64,000 nt of DNA from Glutamicibacter mishrai (lineage in GTDB: Bacteria > Actinomycetota > Actinomycetes > Actinomycetales > Micrococcaceae): positions 2,108,001 to 2,172,000 of the forward strand of contig NZ_CP032549.1 of assembly GCF_012221945.1 (NCBI RefSeq), in the 5' to 3' direction. The position numbers and the translations under genes were made by a program. How positions within the stretch are numbered: position 1 is the first letter of the stretch; each line of letters opens with the position of its first letter. This document shows positions 37,385 through 44,569 of the stretch, one piece after another. The notes beneath the pieces were generated by a model. It saw only the letters and a list, made by a program, of their open reading frames with translations, did no database searches and was not told where the DNA came from.

Positions 37385-37801
37385 GTGGCTGACGAACAAG
37401 AGTTGATGCCTCCGGGTGCCAGCCAGGGTCCGGTGCAAGCCGTCTCGGCCATGGGATTCCCCTCGCCGGCACGCGACTACTTCGACGGCGGCCTGGATCT
37501 GAACCGTCTGCTGGTAAGGGACCGGGTATCGACCTTCATCATGCGGGTGAGCGGGCATGCCATGCAGTCCGCGGGAATCTACGACGGTGATGAAGTGATC
37601 GTCGACCGCTCGCTCTCGGTCCGTGATGGCTCGGTGGTCATCGTGAATCTCAACGGGCAAATGCTGGTACGGCGATGGCATATCGACGGTTCCAATGTCG
37701 GGTTGCTCAGCGACGAATCGCCCCTGCCGGTCTGGCTGACCGAGGGTGATGAGGTCGGGGTCTTCGGGGTCATCACGAGGTGCCTGCATCATGTCCGCTG
37801 A
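37385..37801 (+). CDS. umuD: UmuD homologue lacking the Ser-Lys catalytic dyad
   Basis: A 138-residue UmuD (S24/LexA-like) protein of DNA polymerase V. The cleavage region is MGFPSPARDYFDGGLDLN (normally Cys/Ala-Gly-Phe-Pro). The catalytic Ser site, usually GDSM or GHSM, reads VSGHAMQSAG, so residue 59 is Ala (codon GCC at 37559-37561). The Lys site, usually TVKRL, reads MLVRRW, so residue 96 is Arg (CGG at 37670-37672). The rest is well conserved (DGDEVIVDRS, GVFGVITRCLHHV). GTG 37385 has AGGGAG 8 nt upstream. The umuC start overlaps its end at 37791. Confidence 0.9.
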   Translation: MADEQELMPPGASQGPVQAVSAMGFPSPARDYFDGGLDLNRLLVRDRVSTFIMRVSGHAMQSAGIYDGDEVIVDRSLSVRDGSVVIVNLNGQMLVRRWHIDGSNVGLLSDESPLPVWLTEGDEVGVFGVITRCLHHVR

Positions 37802-37826
37802 TCACGTGTCGCTGGTCGACGTGAAC
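37791..37826 (+). pseudogene. umuC: umuC, 5' fragment (12 codons) cut by the transposon
   Basis: ATG 37791 overlaps the end of umuD and reads MSADHVSLVDVN, the start of UmuC. It carries the catalytic Asp of the first polymerase motif (VDVN-N-F-Y-x-S-C-E). At 37827 the sequence leaves umuC and enters the mercury transposon. The frame runs on only to a stop near 37880. The missing part resumes at 50050. Confidence 0.88.
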
Positions 37827-37888
37827 ATTCACTTACCTGAAACATGTTGTTGGACGACCTGCCGACGGGCCCGTTACATGTGAATGTT
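37824..37888. repeat. Inverted repeat at the left transposon end
   Basis: AACATTCAC (37824-37832) is inverted exactly as GTGAATGTT (37880-37888). ACATGT occurs inside both arms' neighbourhoods (37842-37847 and 37876-37881). Such spaced repeats are likely recombinase arm or core sites. Two direct copies of TTGGCGGTT follow at 37905-37913 and 37929-37937. Confidence 0.55.
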
Positions 37889-38313
37889 AACTTCGATTGC
37901 CGGATTGGCGGTTAAGTTGCAGTCAAACTTGGCGGTTCAGCCGATGCCGATGACGGGCGTGGATCTTGCAGCTTCAGCAACGTCACCAGCATCGGCCAAA
38001 CCCGCCAAGTGAAATTGGCAGCCGCGGGCCCAGGGTTGGGAACGACCGCCGCGTCCCGACCTGAACGGAACCGGGAAAACCCGCTGCCGGAGCCTTGCCG
38101 CCCAGCCGAGGGGGCAGCTGTTTGGCAGGCAACCAGGACGTCAAAGTGGGCCTGGCAGCCGGCGGAGTTGCCGGTTGATCGCCCCGCAACGGCCGGAGGG
38201 TCGTCGGTGGTGGGGTCCCCGTCGATGCCCGCTGAACTTGAACGGGCCGGCCAGCTGGCAGAGTGCGGCTCGCCGTCTGGGAAACGCCCCTTGCGGGAAT
38301 TTCCGTACAAGTA
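37889..38313. other. Left subterminal region of the transposon, no gene
   Basis: Long frames exist on both strands because of high GC, but none resembles a protein. TTGGCGGTT occurs twice (37905-37913 and 37929-37937) and its inverse CCGCCAAG once near 38003. Confidence 0.5.
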
Positions 38314-38345
38314 TTGACCTTCCATTATGGGGGAAGGTTCATACT
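38314..38345 (+). promoter_or_regulatory. MerR-type promoter 1
   Basis: -35 TTGACC (38314-38319), 20-bp spacer, -10 CATACT (38340-38345). The spacer holds the dyad ACCTTCC (38317-38323) N8 GGAAGGT (38332-38338). An over-long spacer around a dyad is the form that MerR-family activators unwind. It drives the first membrane gene. Confidence 0.85.
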
Positions 38346-38413
38346 GGTTGTATGAACCTGACAACCAATCGCCCGCTCCGGCCCCTGGTGGCGGAGCGTT
38401 GAAAGGAGGGACC

Positions 38414-38722
38414 ATGTCAACTACTTCCGAGGACCAAGGCAGTCGGACGGGGCTGGTCATCGGCGGCTTTGTCTTGCTGCATGTGCTGTGTTGCGGGCTG
38501 CCGCTGCTGATCGCGGCCGGAGCGCTGGGTGCGGTCGGCTCATTCCTGGGCAATCCGTGGGTCATCCTTGCCGCCGTGGCCCTGGCAGTGACTGTACTGC
38601 TCTGGACACTCCGGCGCCGCCAACCGGGCACGACGGATAAAATGGAAGACTGCTGCAGTCCCGCTGCCGGGTCAGGCCAAGATTCCGCCCCGGGCAGGGT
38701 CACGCAACGCACTGGCCAATGA
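38414..38722 (+). CDS. MerT/MerF-like mercury uptake membrane protein
   Basis: A 102-residue membrane protein with two hydrophobic segments (VIGGFVLLHVLCCGLPLLIAAGAL and NPWVILAAVALAVTVLLWTL). The Cys pair 26-27 in the first segment, VLCCGLPLL, fits small mercury transporters (MerF/MerT/MerH type). A second Cys pair (DCCSP) lies in the cytosolic tail. It would carry Hg(II) inward to mercuric reductase. Start ATG 38414 behind AAAGGAGGG. Preceded by MerR-type promoter 1. Confidence 0.75.
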   Translation: MSTTSEDQGSRTGLVIGGFVLLHVLCCGLPLLIAAGALGAVGSFLGNPWVILAAVALAVTVLLWTLRRRQPGTTDKMEDCCSPAAGSGQDSAPGRVTQRTGQ

Positions 38723-39308
38723 CGGCCGCCCCACCGAGCGGACGAGCGGGGCTCCGACAGCGCCGAGGTGGCCTTCAGCATGGAATCCCCCGGTGCTGCT
38801 GCGTGCCACTTCTTGGGAAGCAGCACCGTTGGTATCGTTAATGCCCCACTCGGCACCGCAGGCAACAGGGCCGGGGAAGGCGTGGCGCCGGTGGCCGGGT
38901 TTGCCGCCCCGATGATCCATCGGGAACAGGTGCCGGTATCGGATCGAGGCTGACGATGCTCTTATTTCTTCTCCGATAGCTGCGGCGCCTGCGGGCCGGG
39001 AACCCTGGTACTCGCCGAGGTCCAGCACATCTCTCCTGCTGCCGCAAACCATGTCGGAATGTGCTGTGGGCTCTACGAAGCGGCCGGTGCATCAGTGAAT
39101 TTCTGGCCCGGAACGGTGCGTTATCTTTGCCTTTGCCTCCGATGCACGGCTCATCGCCGCATACTGGATAAGCCAGGTAAGTGTGGCCATGGTGTTGGGC
39201 GTCGTCGGCACGGAGGCCTTCCTGGCCGTGGAGCCAGGCGCCGCGGAACTGCGGACGGCCCTGGCGGTGGGGAGTCGGCAAGGCGGGGTGGTTCACCTCG
39301 CCGCGGGC
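38723..39308. other. Region between membrane gene and merR, no convincing gene
   Basis: Open frames of up to ~150 codons occur on both strands, a by-product of high GC. None has recognisable motifs or a good ribosome site. It may hold decayed cargo. Confidence 0.45.
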
Positions 39309-39698
39309 TCAGATGTAACTGCAGATTTGTTCAGCATCGCAGCGCTGAGGGTCGGCCGCCTCGGCGGTTGCATATTGTTCGGCCACGGTCACCCGGAGTG
39401 CGGTGAGCTCCGCGATTTGCCGGTCCAGGTCCGTCAGCTGTTTCCCCAGAACGTCCCGCACGTGGGTGCATGGCGTGAAGCCGTTGTCGCGGATCCGCAG
39501 AATGCCCTGGATCTGCGCCAGGGTCAGCCCGGCAATCTGGCCGCGGCGGATGAATTCAAGGCGGCTGAGGGTGTCGTGGGCGTAGTCACGATAGCCGTTG
39601 GCGGAGCGTTCGGCCGGCGGCAGAAGCCCCCGGTCCTCGTAGAACCTGATCGTCTTGGTTGTCATGCCGACAGCGGCAGCAGCTTCACCGATTCGCAT
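39309..39698 (-). CDS. merR: MerR-family mercury-responsive regulator
   Basis: A 129-residue MerR protein. The N-terminal winged helix reads MRIGEAAAAVGMTTKTIRFYEDRGLLPPAERSANGYRDY. A long dimerisation helix follows, with three Cys at 77, 120 and 126. Tn501 MerR uses Cys82, 117 and 126; the spacing differs, but three Cys in this arrangement fit a thiol metal sensor. It reads against the cargo, with an operator dyad (39736-39755) over its own promoter. It should repress without metal and activate with it. Confidence 0.85.
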   Translation of the reverse strand: MRIGEAAAAVGMTTKTIRFYEDRGLLPPAERSANGYRDYAHDTLSRLEFIRRGQIAGLTLAQIQGILRIRDNGFTPCTHVRDVLGKQLTDLDRQIAELTALRVTVAEQYATAEAADPQRCDAEQICSYI

Positions 39699-39735
39699 TT
39701 CGGGTCCTCATCTCGTTCCGAAAAAAGCAGCTAAC

Positions 39736-39755
39736 CCTTCCATCATACTGGAAGG
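39736..39755 (-). promoter_or_regulatory. MerR operator at the merR promoter
   Basis: CCTTCC (39736-39741) N8 GGAAGG (39750-39755), the same dyad and spacing as in the three cargo promoters. It lies 38 bp upstream of the merR start and suggests autoregulation. Confidence 0.75.
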
Positions 39756-39790
39756 TTACGTACCGCAGACCAGCAGTTCCCGTCGCCAGC

Positions 39791-39822
39791 TTGACCTTCC
39801 CCCATAGTGGAAGGTCCATGAT
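39791..39822 (+). promoter_or_regulatory. MerR-type promoter 2
   Basis: -35 TTGACC (39791-39796), 20-bp spacer, -10 CATGAT (39817-39822). The dyad ACCTTCC (39794-39800) N8 GGAAGGT (39809-39815) lies in the spacer. It drives the three-gene unit from 39906 to 41736. Confidence 0.85.
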
Positions 39823-39905
39823 GGGTTGAGACGGAATAGTCGTCCGGTTTTTTGTCAGGTGTCCCGCGAGGGGCGGGCAGGAAGCCGGGCAGAGGAAGGA
39901 CAACC

Positions 39906-40226
39906 ATGTCAATAAACGTGAAGGGCCGGGAGCGCCCGGGCCTGATGCTGGCGGCAGGCACTCTGCTGTCCTCGCCCGGTGTCGTGATGGCTGCACTGGT
40001 GTGCTGCGGGGTGCCGGTTCTTGCAGGGGCAGCCGGTGTTTTCGCTGCAGTCGGGCCGGCGACCGGCAATCTCTGGATCATTGCCGCCGCAGCCCTTGCC
40101 GCGGGGGTCGTGCTTATGCAGCCACGGCGCCGGAACAGTGCGGAGGCAAGGGCGGGCGGCTGTGCTCTGTTCCTGCAATCCCGGCCCGTTGCTCCTGCCG
40201 CTACGGATTCGGGGTCAAAGGGATGA
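39906..40226 (+). CDS. Small MerT-like mercury-transport membrane protein
   Basis: A 106-residue protein with two hydrophobic segments (LMLAAGTLLSSPGVVMAALVCCGVPVLAG and LWIIAAAALAAGVVLM). Cys33-Cys34 in ALVCCGVPVL matches the Cys pair of MerT-like transporters and of the gene at 38414. GGAAGGAC lies before the ATG at 39906. Its stop overlaps the next start by ATGA (40223-40226), so it is coupled to the CcdA-like gene. Confidence 0.7.
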   Translation: MSINVKGRERPGLMLAAGTLLSSPGVVMAALVCCGVPVLAGAAGVFAAVGPATGNLWIIAAAALAAGVVLMQPRRRNSAEARAGGCALFLQSRPVAPAATDSGSKG

Positions 40227-41191
40227 CGACGGGGGTTCTGGGCCTGGCCTTTCTGACCGGAATGCTTGCCACGGTGAATCCATGCGGGTTTGCGATGCTT
40301 CCAACCTACCTGGCGTACTTTATCGGTGCCGGGCCCGGTGCGGGACGGAAGCGGCCGTTGCTTGCAGGTCTTCGGGCCGGGGTTGCCCTCAGCGCCGGTT
40401 TCGCCACTGTCTTTGTTACGGCCGGCCTGCTCGCCGCTGTAGGCCTGCGTTCGGTGGCGTCGGCGCTGCCCTGGGCGGCGGCGCTGATCGGAGCCGTCAT
40501 CGTGGCCGCCGGCCTCGGCATGGTGTTCGGTTGGCAGCTGCCCGGGACACGGTTGAATCTGTCCCGGATTCTGAAGACGGGCGGGACCGGTTCGGGGTTG
40601 AGGGCTGTCTTTGGTTACGGTGTGGCGTATGCGGTGGCCGCGCTCTCCTGCAGCCTGGCCCTGCTGCTGGCTGTCGTCGCCCAGGCCGTGTCCACCGGAA
40701 GCCTCGCCGGGCTGCTGGCGGTCTTCGCCGCCTACGCCCTGGGCTCCTCGGTGGTGCTGGTCCTTCTGTCCCTCGGTGCAGCGGTGGCGCGGGACGCCCT
40801 GGCACGCCACGTCCGGAGGCTGCTGCCCTTCGTTAACCGCCTCGGCGGAGCCGCGCTTGTCCTCGCCGGGATCTACCTGCTGCTCTACTGGCTGCCCGCC
40901 CTCTCCGGCGGGCAGGCCGGGGGGATCATGAGCGGGGCAGTCACCGAAGCCAGCACGGGCCTATCTGTTTTCATCGCGGGCAACTGGGCGATCATCACCT
41001 CCGCCGCCGTGGCCGTCGTCCTCGCCGCCGTTGCCCTGTCCCTGCGACGCCGCAGCAAAAGCAAGGCGCAGGACAGCAATATGCCCGCGGAGGAGGCTGA
41101 GAGCAGTGAGAACACCGAGTCGTGCTGCAGCCCGGCTCCCCACCTTCCCCACACGGCGCCAGTGCGCGACAACCAGCAAGGAAACCCATGA
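40223..41191 (+). CDS. CcdA-like membrane electron carrier
   Basis: A 322-residue membrane protein with about eight hydrophobic segments. The first carries the CcdA motif NPCGFAMLPTYLAYF with Cys21; a second Cys lies in AVAALSCSLALLL near residue 144. CcdA/DsbD proteins pass electrons from cytosolic thioredoxin across the membrane. In a mercury operon it may keep thiols of the uptake system reduced. The C-terminal tail ends in a Cys pair (ESCCSP) as in the small transporters. Overlaps its neighbours at both ends by ATGA. Confidence 0.87.
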   Translation: MTTGVLGLAFLTGMLATVNPCGFAMLPTYLAYFIGAGPGAGRKRPLLAGLRAGVALSAGFATVFVTAGLLAAVGLRSVASALPWAAALIGAVIVAAGLGMVFGWQLPGTRLNLSRILKTGGTGSGLRAVFGYGVAYAVAALSCSLALLLAVVAQAVSTGSLAGLLAVFAAYALGSSVVLVLLSLGAAVARDALARHVRRLLPFVNRLGGAALVLAGIYLLLYWLPALSGGQAGGIMSGAVTEASTGLSVFIAGNWAIITSAAVAVVLAAVALSLRRRSKSKAQDSNMPAEEAESSENTESCCSPAPHLPHTAPVRDNQQGNP

Positions 41192-41736
41192 CAACGACCA
41201 GAAACCACCGGCGCATCTTCACCATCACTGCCCTCATGGCCGCCGCGGCGCTCATCCTGCTCCTGGCCCTCACTGCGTTGAACCGCGGGAACGAAACCAA
41301 TCCAGCCGCCGGGCCAGCCGGCGGAAGCAACGACGGCAGGATAGAGATCACGTCTGTGGACGGCCGGGAGCTCACCGTCCCCTCCACCCGCCCGACGGTG
41401 CTGTATTTCATGGCGAGCTGGTGCTATACCTGTGTTCCGCAGGCGGAGGCGATGAAGGAACTGGAACAGGAATATGCCGATAAGGCAGACTTCGTCGCCG
41501 TCGATGTGACGCCGGAGAACACAAAAACCGAAGTGGACCAGTTCCGTGAACTGGCCGGCAACCCCGGATACCCCTACGTTGTTGACCGTACCAGGGAGCT
41601 CATCCAAAAGTATGGGGTCATGTCCCTGGACAGCACCATCGTCGTCTCACCCGAGGGTGAAGTCCTGGCCCGGGCCGACTCCCGGCCCATGAAGGCCGAT
41701 GCCCTGAAGGCATTTCTTGACGCAGCACTTCCCTAG
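41188..41736 (+). CDS. Membrane-anchored thioredoxin (TlpA-like)
   Basis: A 182-residue protein with an N-terminal membrane anchor (residues ~10-31, IFTITALMAAAALILLLALTAL), a short linker, then a thioredoxin domain with WCYTC (Cys79, Cys82) and closing GVMSLDSTIVVSPEG. Extracytoplasmic partner for the CcdA-like protein, likely reducing thiols that bind mercury. AAGGAAACCC precedes ATG 41188, which overlaps the upstream stop. Confidence 0.87.
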   Translation: MTTTRNHRRIFTITALMAAAALILLLALTALNRGNETNPAAGPAGGSNDGRIEITSVDGRELTVPSTRPTVLYFMASWCYTCVPQAEAMKELEQEYADKADFVAVDVTPENTKTEVDQFRELAGNPGYPYVVDRTRELIQKYGVMSLDSTIVVSPEGEVLARADSRPMKADALKAFLDAALP

Positions 41737-41769
41737 CAGTGGAAAGCACCCAACTATTCGCACCGGCTC

Positions 41770-41801
41770 TTGACCTTCCCGTGCAGGGGAAGGTTTATAC
41801 T
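41770..41801 (+). promoter_or_regulatory. MerR-type promoter 3 (merA-merB)
   Basis: -35 TTGACC (41770-41775), 20-bp spacer, -10 TATACT (41796-41801). The dyad ACCTTCC (41773-41779) N8 GGAAGGT (41788-41794) lies in the spacer. It drives merA and merB. Confidence 0.87.
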
Positions 41802-41864
41802 GGGACGGCACACGCACCAGAAGAATGCCCCCCGGGTGTTCATCTAAGACTTGATGGAGGATTC

Positions 41865-43310
41865 ATGCCTGAAGCAACAACACCCGATTTCGACCTGGCT
41901 GTCATCGGCTCCGGAGGCGGCGCCTTCGCCGCCGCCATCCGGGCCACCAACCTGGGCAAGCGGGTGGTGATGATCGAACGCTCCACGGTGGGCGGGACGT
42001 GCGTGAACACCGGCTGCGTGCCGTCCAAGGCGCTGTTGGCGGCTGCTGAGGCCAGGCACGTTGCCCTGGACGCGTCCGGCCGGTTCCCCGGCATCAGCAC
42101 CTCGGCCGAGCCGGTGGACATGAAGGACCTGATCGGCGGCAAGCGCTCCCTGGTGGAGGCGATGCGCGCCGACAAGTACGTGGACCTGGCCGCAGACTAC
42201 GGCTGGGAGCTGCGCCAGGGCAACGCCGTGTTCGCCGGCACCCCGGAGGAACCGGTCCTGGAAATCACCGGACCCGACGGCGCCCGCGACTCCCTGACCG
42301 CTGCCCATTATCTGGTGGCCACCGGCTCGACCTCCTGGGCACCACCGGTACCGGGACTGGATGAGGTTGACTACCTGACCTCGACCACGGCCATGGAACT
42401 GGACGAGGTGCCCGAGTCCCTGATCGTCTTCGGCGGCGGGTACGTGGCCCTGGAGCAGGCGCAGCTTTTTGCCCGCCTCGGATCGAAGGTGACCCTGCTG
42501 GTTCGCTCCAGGTTGGCCTCGCACGAGGAACCGGAAGCCTCCCGTGCGCTGATGGGCGTCTTCGCCGACGAGGGCATCCGCGTGGTCCGCCGCGCAGCCG
42601 TAACTTCGGTCCGCACAGATCCCGCCGGCGCAGAGGTCCTTGTCACCGCCACGGTCGCCGGGGGCCAGGAGGAATTCCGGGCCGCGAAGCTGCTGGTGGC
42701 CACCGGACGCCGCGCCGTCACCGACGGACTGAACCTGGACGCCGTCGGCGTCAAGACCGGCGACACCGGCCAGATCCTGGTCAACAACCGGCTCAACAGC
42801 ACCAACGAACGGATCTGGGCCGCCGGGGACGTGACCGGGCACCGGGAATTTGTCTACGTCGCAGCCTCCCACGGCACCCTGGTCGTGGAGAACGCGTTCA
42901 ACAACGCCGGCCGCGAGGTCGACTACGGGCACCTGCCCCGGGTCACCTTCACGAGCCCCGCCCTGGCCGCCGTCGGCATGACCGACAAGGAAGCCAACGA
43001 GGCGGGCATCCGGTGCGAGTGCCGGGTCCTGCCCCTGGAATATGTCCCGCGGGCACTGGTGAACCGGGACACCCGCGGTTTCATCAAGATCGTCGCCGAC
43101 GCCGACACCCGGCGGATTGTGGGCATCACCGCCGTGGCAAAGGACGCCGGGGAGTTGGCTGCCGCCGGCGTCTACATCCTGGAGGCCGGGATGACCGTGG
43201 AACAGGTCGCCCACATGTGGAGCCCATACCTGACCATGGCCGAAGGCCTCAAGATCGCCGCCCAGTCCTTCGCCACCGACGTCTCCAAGCTCTCCTGCTG
43301 CGCCTCCTGA
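41865..43310 (+). CDS. merA: Mercuric reductase
   Basis: NADPH-dependent flavoenzyme that reduces Hg(II) to volatile Hg(0). 481 residues with no N-terminal metal-binding (HMA) domain, the short MerA form. The FAD site is FDLAVIGSGGGAFAAAIRA; the redox pair is Cys46 and Cys51 in GGTCVNTGCVPSK. The C-terminal Cys pair 478-479 (KLSCCAS), which hands Hg(II) to the active site, is present. The second dinucleotide site is SLIVFGGGYVALEQA. Start ATG 41865 behind GGAGG. Behind its own MerR-type promoter, with merB 39 nt downstream. Confidence 0.96.
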   Translation: MPEATTPDFDLAVIGSGGGAFAAAIRATNLGKRVVMIERSTVGGTCVNTGCVPSKALLAAAEARHVALDASGRFPGISTSAEPVDMKDLIGGKRSLVEAMRADKYVDLAADYGWELRQGNAVFAGTPEEPVLEITGPDGARDSLTAAHYLVATGSTSWAPPVPGLDEVDYLTSTTAMELDEVPESLIVFGGGYVALEQAQLFARLGSKVTLLVRSRLASHEEPEASRALMGVFADEGIRVVRRAAVTSVRTDPAGAEVLVTATVAGGQEEFRAAKLLVATGRRAVTDGLNLDAVGVKTGDTGQILVNNRLNSTNERIWAAGDVTGHREFVYVAASHGTLVVENAFNNAGREVDYGHLPRVTFTSPALAAVGMTDKEANEAGIRCECRVLPLEYVPRALVNRDTRGFIKIVADADTRRIVGITAVAKDAGELAAAGVYILEAGMTVEQVAHMWSPYLTMAEGLKIAAQSFATDVSKLSCCAS

Positions 43311-43349
43311 CCCTTTCCCGTCAACCTCAAAAACTCAAAGGAACAAATC

Positions 43350-44015
43350 ATGACGAACGACATTAGCCACGTTACTGAACGCCTCGCCACCGGGGAGACC
43401 GGCATGCAGCCCTGGCTGTGGTTGCCGCTGATGAAGCTCCTCGCCCTGGGTGACCCGGTCGATATCACGGACCTTGCCGCCGCGACCGGGCGGCCCGTCG
43501 AGGAAATCCGCGCGGCGCTTGAGGCCATGGCCGACACCGAATACGACGGTTCAGGCCGGATCGTCGGGCAGGGCCTGACTCAGCGTCCCACCCAGCACCG
43601 CTTCGAAGTCGGCGGCGAACAGCTCTACACCTGGTGCGCACTCGACACCCTGATTTTCCCCACCCTCCTCGCCGCCCCCGCCCGGATCGAATCCGCCTAC
43701 AAATCAACCGGAACACCCGTTCGGGTACGCGTTGACAGCTCCGGTGTCACCAGCGTCGAACCGGCAACAGCCGTGGTCTCGCTAGTCAATCCGGAGGACA
43801 TGAGCTCGGTCCGGTCCTCCTTCTGCAACCAGGTCCACTTCTTCGCCTCACCCGAAGAAGCAGAACCCTGGCTCGAAAACCACCCCGACGGGACGGTCAT
43901 CCCCGTTGACGAGGCATACCGGCTCGCCTCCACCATGGCCGACCAAATGCTCGCCGGGACCACCAGCCAGAACAGGGAAAAACCGGGCAACGGAGCGCAA
44001 AGCTGCAGCTGCTGA
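43350..44015 (+). CDS. merB: Organomercurial lyase
   Basis: Cleaves the C-Hg bond of organomercurials; the Hg(II) passes to MerA. 221 residues. The catalytic trio matches the known MerB numbering exactly: Cys96 and Asp99 in YTWCALDTLIF, and Cys159 in RSSFCNQVHFF. The N-terminal winged-helix-like part (GDPVDITDLAAATGRPVEEIRAALE) is also typical. The tail ends SCSC, as do other proteins of this operon. Co-transcribed with merA. Confidence 0.96.
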   Translation: MTNDISHVTERLATGETGMQPWLWLPLMKLLALGDPVDITDLAAATGRPVEEIRAALEAMADTEYDGSGRIVGQGLTQRPTQHRFEVGGEQLYTWCALDTLIFPTLLAAPARIESAYKSTGTPVRVRVDSSGVTSVEPATAVVSLVNPEDMSSVRSSFCNQVHFFASPEEAEPWLENHPDGTVIPVDEAYRLASTMADQMLAGTTSQNREKPGNGAQSCSC

Positions 44016-44167
44016 CACCCCCCGCCCCCCGGCGCCCTCCAGGGGAAGGGCGTGCGCGGGTGCGTTTGCTAACAAAATGACACAGTCCGCGCCCGCCCGC
44101 CTGACCCTTGACATTCCCGACGCCGCAAGCTGAGCAAGCGGCAGGTTTATCCTGTTGAGACCGCTAC
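44016..44167. terminator. Junction of mer cargo and recombinase operon
   Basis: No gene. The GC-rich GGCGCCCTCCAGGGG region (about 44027-44046) and a hairpin-like GCCGC...GCGGC (about 44121-44143) lie between convergent units and are probable terminators. Confidence 0.45.
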
Positions 44168-44569
44168 TTATCGGGTTGATCTGTTTATCGGCACGATGTT
44201 GCCGTTGACTTGCAGCTGTTCCAGCAGTTGGTCGCGCTCGTTGGTGACCATGACAAGCGCGGTAGCGTAATTTCGGAGCTGCTCGGTGAGTGCGTCGCGT
44301 TCTCGGCTGAGTCGCTTGGCCCGTTCCAGTTCATGGGCGAGCTGGTCACGAAGCGATTCCACCTCGGGCTTGCTGCGGTTGATTTCCCGTGCGCGTTTTT
44401 GGAAGGAGAGGTTTATGTCCGGGTTGTCGTGTGTCAGCCGGTGTCGTTTTACGCCGGCCAATTCGATCAACCGGACGCCCGTGAGGGGACCGGGAACCCG
44501 GCCTTCGAGGAGATCGTCCGCTGCTTTTTGCAGTGCAGCGCGGATGCTTGCGGAATCGTTTGATTTCAT
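44168..44569 (-). CDS. Small coiled-coil accessory protein of the recombinase operon
   Basis: A 133-residue protein with a helix-turn-helix-like start (MKSNDSASIRAALQKAADDLL) and a coiled coil from ~75 (PEVESLRDQLAHELERAKRLSRERDALTEQL). It corresponds in position and form to TnpC of Tn554-like elements, a small DNA-binding helper of the two recombinases. ATG 44569 overlaps the stop of the upstream recombinase (ATGA). Confidence 0.75.
   Translation of the reverse strand: MKSNDSASIRAALQKAADDLLEGRVPGPLTGVRLIELAGVKRHRLTHDNPDINLSFQKRAREINRSKPEVESLRDQLAHELERAKRLSRERDALTEQLRNYATALVMVTNERDQLLEQLQVNGNIVPINRSTR

Noticed and set aside
37912..38865. 317-codon minus-strand frame at the left end of the transposon
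   Set aside because: Antisense to the first mer membrane gene and its promoter, with Pro/Ser-rich shadow composition.
38838..39296. 152-codon minus-strand frame between the membrane gene and merR
   Set aside because: Arg/Pro-rich, no domain; I looked for a decayed mercury gene here and could not support one.
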